Positions 57,696 through 64,000 of a stretch of DNA of 64,000 nt are shown here, in pieces. The stretch lies in assembly GCA_016165875.1 (NCBI GenBank), contig JABBOT010000003.1:30609663-30673662 (forward strand). The letters are read 5' to 3'. Under the pieces are notes generated by a model. It saw nothing but the letters and a program-made list of their open reading frames with translations, did not search any database and was not told the DNA's origin. The translations under genes were made by a program, and so were the position numbers. Position 1 is the first letter of the stretch; every line of letters starts with the position of its first letter. This stretch comes from Acanthopleura granulata (Eukaryota; Mollusca; Polyplacophora; Chitonida; Chitonidae).

Positions 57696-59336
57696 GTATG
57701 ACTTAAAATATAACTAAATTAGAATTAATGAAATTATTTGTATAGAATATTTACGAGCACCACTGCCATATTCATATTCATATTCATTGCCATATATATT
57801 TATAGATAAGACAACTCAAGGTTTAACTTTATGAATGTTTAGTTTTTAATTTGTCATAAATTAAATAAAGAGATCACTTGATTGCTACAAAAGTTCATTG
57901 AATTTGGTCCCCCAAATAGTAGGCATTTTTGCCTCATTACAGAATGACATGAGTATTAGGTATTTTTCTAAAGAAGTAAAAGTTACAAGCTTTTTGGTGT
58001 ATGATCCACCAGTATTGTACGTTAAGTTAATGTTTACAAATAACAAAAAAAATTAAAACTCATAAGTGTGTTAGAATATTTAAATGAGTGGCTGTCTATT
58101 CAGTGGAAATGGAGCACGCGCACAGCGCTCGGTAAAGTTCATATATAAACAAACGTGGCTGATGACACGCGTAAGAGAAGGACTTACGGCTCACTCGTAA
58201 CAGTATCGGTCAAATAGAGGAGTAAAAGATAGCTCAGCAGATTGACAAGCAAATCTAGAGTTGTCAGTGGTAGCCAGTTTTCGCAAAACTACTGCTCGAT
58301 AGGTGGGTGCAAATGTTGTTGTGGCGCTGTTAACTGTCGAACAGACGCACGTTTCTGACTCATAGTTTAATCAGAAGATTATTGGTAACCTTTTAAACTG
58401 ATATACTCTACTTGTATCTATGTGTATCTGTAATTCGAAATTATCCGAATTCGTGTCGCCAGTGTCGACTAATCCCAAACGTCTGCAGATTGGTCTGTGT
58501 TTCGCGTCATTTCAGTTGAATATTAATAAGACAAAATGGCCCGCCCTCTATGTGTTGAATTCCGACAACGGCAAGACTTCTCCAGGCTTGTACAAACAAT
58601 ATACTCACTGAATATTTTTAATTTCAACGTGAACGATTTATGAACGAACTTCGTTAAAATGAAGCAATCAGAATTTGTTTTAAAACTCCAAATTTTGAGC
58701 GACCATGTTTCTTGAAATAAATATGATTAAAATTCTTGTTTAACACATTTGTTTCCAAAAGAGACCAACTTTGAGGAAGGATAAATTGATTAGACACTCA
58801 TACCATCCTCACTTAAACCATATTTTTGCATAAATATATCGGACTTCAAATATACAAAGAGGAGGTCCCAAATATCCATTATATTTGAAAAAGCATTTCC
58901 CAGTGACTGTTTTCTTCTTTGAAATTCGAAACAAACATTAAAGACCATTTTTGCAAATAATTTTTATAGCATTTCATATGAAGCTGAATCATTTTTGATG
59001 TTCTCTCCTTGTATGGCTATCACTTAGGACAGCAATTCATCGGTTTTGTAAAATCATACATACTTACTGACCTTAACGTTAAGATGATCTGTTTTGAGTG
59101 CAGAAAAGTATACAGTAGTGACCTTAATCACGGTCTTGCTTGTATACCTGACCAGTTTCATTGACCTCGAGAGTGCCCTTTAGACTTCAGGAATATGTGT
59201 AGATCAGCCTATCAGTGGTGAGCTCGGACACCCTATACAACACGTGTGGGTGGCCGATATACAAGTCACGAGATCGGCTTAAAAAGCAACAATTGGTTAT
59301 CGCTGATGTTTATTATGAGCTAAGGTTGCATATCTT
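57696..59336. other. Spacer between the two lipocalin genes
   Basis: About 1.6 kb. A 63-codon plus-strand frame at 58420-58611 has no domain. No repeats recognised. Confidence 0.5.
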
Positions 59337-59338
59337 CT

Positions 59339-59347
59339 ATATATATA
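59339..59347 (+). promoter_or_regulatory. Candidate TATA box of lipocalin 2
   Basis: TATATATAA lies about 81 bp before the ATG at 59428. The 5' flank does not resemble the duplicated block in front of lipocalin 1. Motif only. Confidence 0.45.
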
Positions 59348-59427
59348 AGACTTACTTTTCACAGGTAAAATAGTCTTTCATTTTAGATATCCTGATTTAG
59401 ATCACTTATGATGATATTTTGTTAATC

Positions 59428-59544
59428 ATGAAGCTTGTTTTATCCTTCGTTATCCTGATCGCCTTACAAATAACCGAGGCACAAGTTGTGTTCCCTGGTC
59501 CATGTCCCGATGTACCGACAATGCCAAATTTTGATGCCAGCCAG
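59428..59544 (+). CDS. Lipocalin 2, exon 1 (signal peptide)
   Basis: Ends NFDASQ before a GTAAGG donor in phase 0, one codon shorter than in lipocalin 1. Confidence 0.86.
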
Positions 59545-61437
59545 GTAAGGGAGAACTTTCACTTAAGGCATTTTAACATTCATGAGACAACGACTAAATA
59601 AATGACGAGAAACTAGAATGGTTGAACGTCTCGAGGCATGGCTCTGTAACTTGGATAAGTAAACGCGGTTCTCAGGTTAGGGTACGGCCTTGAAGTGTTC
59701 AACCACAGGCTTGAGCAATTTGTAGCTTTTGGACAAGTTTTCCAAATAACTAGAGAGTGCCAAAAATAGTAAGGTATGGATTAATTTTTCACCTTTAAAA
59801 ACTAATTTATTATACTGTCATTTTCAACCCTGTTACACAATAGTAAAGTCAGAATGTCAGTGATCATGAAATAAGCAACCGGATCTCGTTCACTCATGAC
59901 ACCAAGTCACAACCGGACGTTTATTGTAGGCTAGACGTTTGTCACCATTTTGGTGACATCTGGTGTCACCAAAATGGTGTAACTCTGCTTTAATCTTTAA
60001 ATTAGTTAAAAGATAAATTACCGCTTGACCACTTGGGTGGTTTCTTGTACGCAGTGCATAGAACAGTTACTGTTAAAAATGATTAAAAATGTCCATTTTT
60101 AGCCTTTTTCCGTCCTTTGCATAAATATTATGCTATTCCCAGATTAAAACCGTAGTAACCTTACATGTACTGCTTGCTTTCTTGAAAGATGTATAACAAA
60201 TATGGGTGAAATAATATTCATGTGAATGACAGTGCACGCGAGCTGGATATGATATACTTAGTAAACGTTTACGTGTATCAGAAATAGAAACAGTCGAAAA
60301 ACAGGTCAGGTCAAGTCATTGTCCCCAAGATTCTGTCTCCTTGATTTTGACCTTTGTGCCAGCAATATTGACATATAACAAAGATATTGTCAAAAGGCTC
60401 CCATTCGGCTCGGTTATATTGGACTATTGTGAAGGACACGTTATTTTATTATTTTGCTGCAATTTGACTTGTAGCCCAAACGTTTGCCATAGTGACCTAT
60501 ACGGTAAATGCTATTCTAATGTCTTCCTTCCAGTTTAGTGGAGTCATTGTCCAAAATTTTCTTAATATAACCAAAACGGTTATATTTATACAGTTGTGCA
60601 GTAAAAATTATTTTATTCAGGTTTTTGTCGCAGTCACTTGTATCCTGAGGATGTCCCATACTGACATGCAACAAATATTACCGTATTGATTCCGGTTTAT
60701 GAACTTGACTTGGATATCCTTTGAACAGATTACTATGTTTAGACGATAAATTAATCCAAAATATTACACTGAAGGCTGAATTTGAACTTTTTCCATTTAG
60801 TTCGCTTACTTATCTCTGTATGTCATAGCGAAAAATATTAATGTATCAGTAATGGCCATATTTATTTACTTTATAAAATTATTTCTGTAAAACGAAGATT
60901 GAGTGATCAAACTCTTTCGAGAATGTAATTTTACTTTTTTCTTCAGTACTTAGGTAAGTGGTACGAGAATGAACGGTTCTTCTTCATCACGGAGTATGAC
61001 GAGGATTGCGTATCCGCGAACTACAGTCTCAAGGCCGACGGGAAGGTCAAGGTCGTAAACCAAGGAGTAATTATCGGGTGAGTTGTAGCAGTAAGCAGTC
61101 ATGAGGAGTGAAGGGGAGAGACGTGAACAACTAGGTGTGGCAGTGCGTTTTCTGACGGCCCTTGTTCTTTCGAAAGGCCTCTGTTTTATTCAGATTTTTG
61201 CATTTTGTGCATGGATTTCAGACACTTTTTGTAACTACCTAAAACACAGTTAGACTTGGCTGTTACATCAAATACCACTCCATTAATTGGATCATAAGTG
61301 AAAGGTTAACAGCTAGTCTATTCTTAATGTGTTCAAGAAAGATATGCCAAACATAATTTGACAGTAAAGCTGGTTACCAAGATAAGTAAAATTTTGGATA
61401 TACCGTCTCGCATGAGGTAGTTAGATATATACAAGTG

Positions 61438-61494
<57 letters not shown>

Positions 61495-62582
61495 GAGCCA
61501 CGCACGTATATGCCTTGAATTAAGGAAAGCATCCAGCTGTCGGGTTTCTAGGTAATATCTTCACTTCATTTAGACAATTTGCGGCCATCAGAAAAAGGGA
61601 TTTTCTCGGATTTTCTCGGCTTTAGCATTCAAATAAATTAATCAATTCTATACAGCTGTCAGATTAAAAACCGCGCGACTTCTTTGCTGTGACGTCAGAC
61701 GGCATTTATCTTGTTCCAGTACAAGCCAAGTGGATGAAGCTGTGGGAGAAGCATATGCCCCAGATCCTAATTTTCCAGCCAAATTACTGGTGATCTTCGG
61801 AGGTAAGTAACAGAAAGTAACACATGTAGTAGCATATTTCCATCCAATATTTTCATTTCAAACTGGCAAGTTATGTGCACTTATGCGTCAAATAAGGCAT
61901 TCGTTTACTATTATATTCAGCATGAATAGGTAATATTCAGTATCGGTTTAAAATGATAAGTCCCAATTTCCTACACAACCATAACCAAACACAAATTGCC
62001 AAGCAAAAAATGAACGTATGCAATAAAACATTGTATAAACTTATCTAATAGAGAATCTTTCTTGTATGAAGTAATTCTGTTCTAACATGTGTAGCCTTTA
62101 TAATCACAAGCATTGATATATCAGTTTTTTTATGATATTTATCTCAGTCTGGTGTTAGTACTTCGGTAAAAATTTAAACCTATAGTAAGTCTTAATATAT
62201 AAGAGAAGCAAACTCTTTTGAACTTAAAATTAGACCTACTTCTGTTTCATTGTTTTGGAATCTGAGGAGCAGTTTTCTTATACCTCAAGATGCATATGGC
62301 CTACTTCTGAAAACATAGATCAACTCTTCACTAACACGAAATGTACCCTATCAAAAAATTTTCGAATGATTACCTTTTTTTGTATAACAAAAGAAACTGA
62401 AGAAATTACGTAATCTATTACATGACCTGAAGCTGTGTCTGAGGGATTTTTTGTTGACCATAAGTCTGGTTTCCGTCTATGAACAGGTCCTCCTTCAAAC
62501 TACTGGGTCCTAGATACAGATTACAAGACATACACGGTGGTGTGGAGTTGTCGGAACACGAAAACGAGGCAGGCTCATACAG
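59428..62582 (+). CDS. Apolipoprotein D-like lipocalin 2 (4 exons visible; 3' end missing)
   Basis: Exons 59428-59544, 60947-61077, 61720-61802 and 62487-62582 splice with phases 0,2,1, giving the first 142 residues. Seen: a signal peptide MKLVLSFVIL through ITEA, YLGKWYENERFFF with the GxW motif, ITEYDEDC, VSANYSL with an N-glycosylation site, KVVNQG, AYAPDPNFPAKL, NYWVLDTDYKTY and VVWSC. Exons 2 and 3 have exactly the lengths of lipocalin 1. Exon 4 is one codon shorter and its end (RNTKTRQAHT) is more basic. The last exon is not in the remaining 1.4 kb as far as I can see, so it probably lies past the window. The ATG at 59428 is chosen for its signal peptide. Confidence 0.88.
59940..59983. 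repeat. Nested palindrome in lipocalin 2 intron 1
   Basis: GTCACCATTTTGGTGAC, itself an inverted repeat, is followed after a few bases by GTCACCAAAATGGTG, its partner. The whole can form either one long hairpin or two small ones. Confidence 0.8.
60947..61077 (+). CDS. Lipocalin 2, exon 2 (GxW)
   Basis: YLGKWYENERFF onwards after a TTTTTTCTTCAG acceptor, to a GTGAGT donor in phase 2. Confidence 0.92.
61440..61491. repeat. AT dinucleotide microsatellite in lipocalin 2 intron 2
   Basis: About 26 uninterrupted AT units. Confidence 0.95.
61720..61802 (+). CDS. Lipocalin 2, exon 3
   Basis: TSQVDEAVGEAYAPDPNF and AKLLVIFG between a TTGTTCCAG acceptor and a GTAAGT donor. Confidence 0.87.
62487..62582 (+). 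CDS. Lipocalin 2, exon 4
   Basis: GPPSNYWVLDTDYKTYTVVW and SCRNTKTRQAHT after a TATGAACAG acceptor, before GTCGGT. Confidence 0.88.
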
Positions 62583-62621
62583 GTCGGTATCGGCACTCTT
62601 GACAATATTATTTGATCACAT

Positions 62622-62790
62622 CGCGATTGATTGATTTATTTATTTTTATTTTTTATTTTTTATTTGTTTGTTTTTTTTGGTTTTTTTTTTTTATTTTATC
62701 CAATTTGTTGGTGTTTAACACAAGAATTTTTCACTTATGCGACGATCGCATTATGGTGGGAGGAAACCGGGCAGAGCATCGAGATAAAGG
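62622..62790 (-). mobile_element. SINE family 1, reverse, in lipocalin 2 intron 4
   Basis: A T-rich run, then GTTGGTGTTTAACACAAGAA, TTTTTCACTTATGCGACGAT, GCATTATGGTGGGAGGAAAC and CGGGCAGAGC read in reverse as the family-1 3' half. The T-rich run is expanded beyond the usual AAAT tail. Confidence 0.82.
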
Positions 62791-64000
62791 AATGTATACC
62801 GTTAGAGCGTCCATCCTTACAAGGGTTCGTTCTAGAATCGGGTCAAAGGAGTGAACAGTCTCGGGTTTTTGATTGTAGCGTTAGAGATAGTGCAAGTGCT
62901 GCTAGGCAAAAACTGAGTATGTGAATGAGGATATATGTTTGTTTATCTTTGCTTGTGAGAGTGACCTACAAGATCTGACCGAAATAATGTTCAGAATGTT
63001 GTTAAGCTCCAAGAAAACCAACTCCCTGATAACCTAAAAACTAACCTCCAGACTACTGCCTATTGTGATATATTCGTATATACAAGTACCTGAAATTGTG
63101 AATCTTGTGTAAATGCCAGAGCTGTCGAATTCGACAGAGCTGATAAGCAAAACGCTATTTATTACACGGTTGTTTACCTATACAACTGCAACGACTTTCG
63201 GTTCACATCGTATTTCATATATTATTCAGACCATAAAGATATTGAAATAAATATTGTAAACACCAATCAAAGTTATACAGGTCATCAATCAGTTATAAGT
63301 TGGAGTGTTGATAGTTATATCACAAACCAACATATTGATCAAGCACAAGATCAATGAACATAAGTCAGTATTGGCTGTAACACATACTTCTTTATTCTGG
63401 CAGTCAAAATGGATTTGCCATATACTTCATTTTCACTGATGTATCGCCCATACATAACATGTGTTCTGATGTATTAGGCTTGGTATTGAGTGTGGTATTA
63501 AACCATGGTATTTTACCTACATATAATATCCAACCATCCATTTATTTACCACTAAGTTTAGTGGTATTCATTAAAAGATGTATTATTATATAGTTACATG
63601 TTTACCGTTTGAGATACTTCAAGGCCTGTGGTCATGTGACCTATGTGAACCAATCATGACATAGCTTTACCGATGGGCCAGATTTAGCGAACTAATTTCC
63701 CAGACAAAAATGAGGGAAACTGTAATTTTAGAACTATATATAACAAGAGCTTTTGTGTTTATGTGAGAGTGTCTTTCTTGAAGTTTGAATTATTTACATT
63801 AAGGAAAACTGGCAAAAAGCTCTCAGAGGATCGAACAGTTTGGGGTAAGGCTATCCCCACTTCCACATCACGCAGTGTCAAGTGTAGACCATAGTAAAAT
63901 TATTTCGATTAGCATGGCCAAAGCAATTTTGTGTACTTAGAAATGTATTATGAGGAGCATTATTCCCAAACTAATAAAATTCCATAAAAGCACCTCATGT
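62791..64000. other. Right edge, presumed intron 4 of lipocalin 2
   Basis: No exon like EIAWILSRNR was found. One acceptor-like CTCTCAG near 63829 leads into an 18-codon frame unlike lipocalin and is not called. No repeats recognised. Confidence 0.5.

Noticed and set aside
63829..63890. Possible exon 5 of lipocalin 2 after a CTCTCAG
   Set aside because: In phase it gives a short peptide ending at a stop after about 18 codons, unlike the AWILSRN segment expected; there is no conserved cysteine context.

Overview
The window is animal nuclear DNA. It is AT-rich with introns bounded by GT/AG, conventional metazoan gene families and many copies of tRNA-derived SINEs. The commonest SINE has a conserved body and a short AAAT-type tail, a pattern I associate with mollusc (bivalve or gastropod) genomes. 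A lophotrochozoan, probably a mollusc, is my inference; nothing in the window fixes the species. I see no bacterial operon, CRISPR array, rRNA or functional tRNA gene.

Five protein-coding genes can be built exon by exon with consistent splice phases. (1) 13668-14855, minus: a two-exon class A GPCR of 342 aa that looks most like the prostanoid (prostaglandin E receptor) group. (2) 24378-35147, minus, and (3) 42922-50072, plus: two Ras-superfamily GTPases of the RERG/RASL12 type (215 and 255 aa). They lie head to head about 7.8 kb apart and each has four exons with identical intron phases (1,1,0), so they are an inverted duplicate pair. (4) 55004-57638, plus: a complete five-exon apolipoprotein D-like lipocalin of 189 aa. 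(5) 59428 to beyond 62582, plus: a tandem lipocalin paralogue with four exons visible; its last exon is apparently past the right edge.

Layout. 1-13.6 kb: no convincing gene; SINE copies, a 145-bp-arm inverted repeat (5.99-6.40 kb) and a small hairpin element (10.8-10.9 kb). 13.7-14.9 kb: the GPCR. 18.4-21.1 kb: two inverted copies of an odd repeat made of CGAAAA/TTTTCG submotifs around about 2.1 kb with no open frame of 60 codons or more. 24.4-35.1 kb: the first Ras-like gene, with large introns holding SINEs, a minisatellite and one unassigned open frame. 35-42.6 kb: the shared 5' interval, with a 525-bp inverted-terminal element. 42.6-50.1 kb: the second Ras-like gene, preceded by a 60-bp tandem array. 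A 0.59-kb sequence occurs once in its first intron and again 1 kb past its stop. 52-54.6 kb: tandem repeats and no gene. 54.6-62.6 kb: the lipocalin pair; the first has a duplicated 5' flank and a full-length SINE about 25 bp from a splice acceptor.

The genes do not form one pathway. The receptor, the GTPases and the secreted lipocalins are separate loci; the clear history is local duplication (GTPases inverted, lipocalins in tandem) with heavy SINE and inverted-repeat insertion in introns and spacers.
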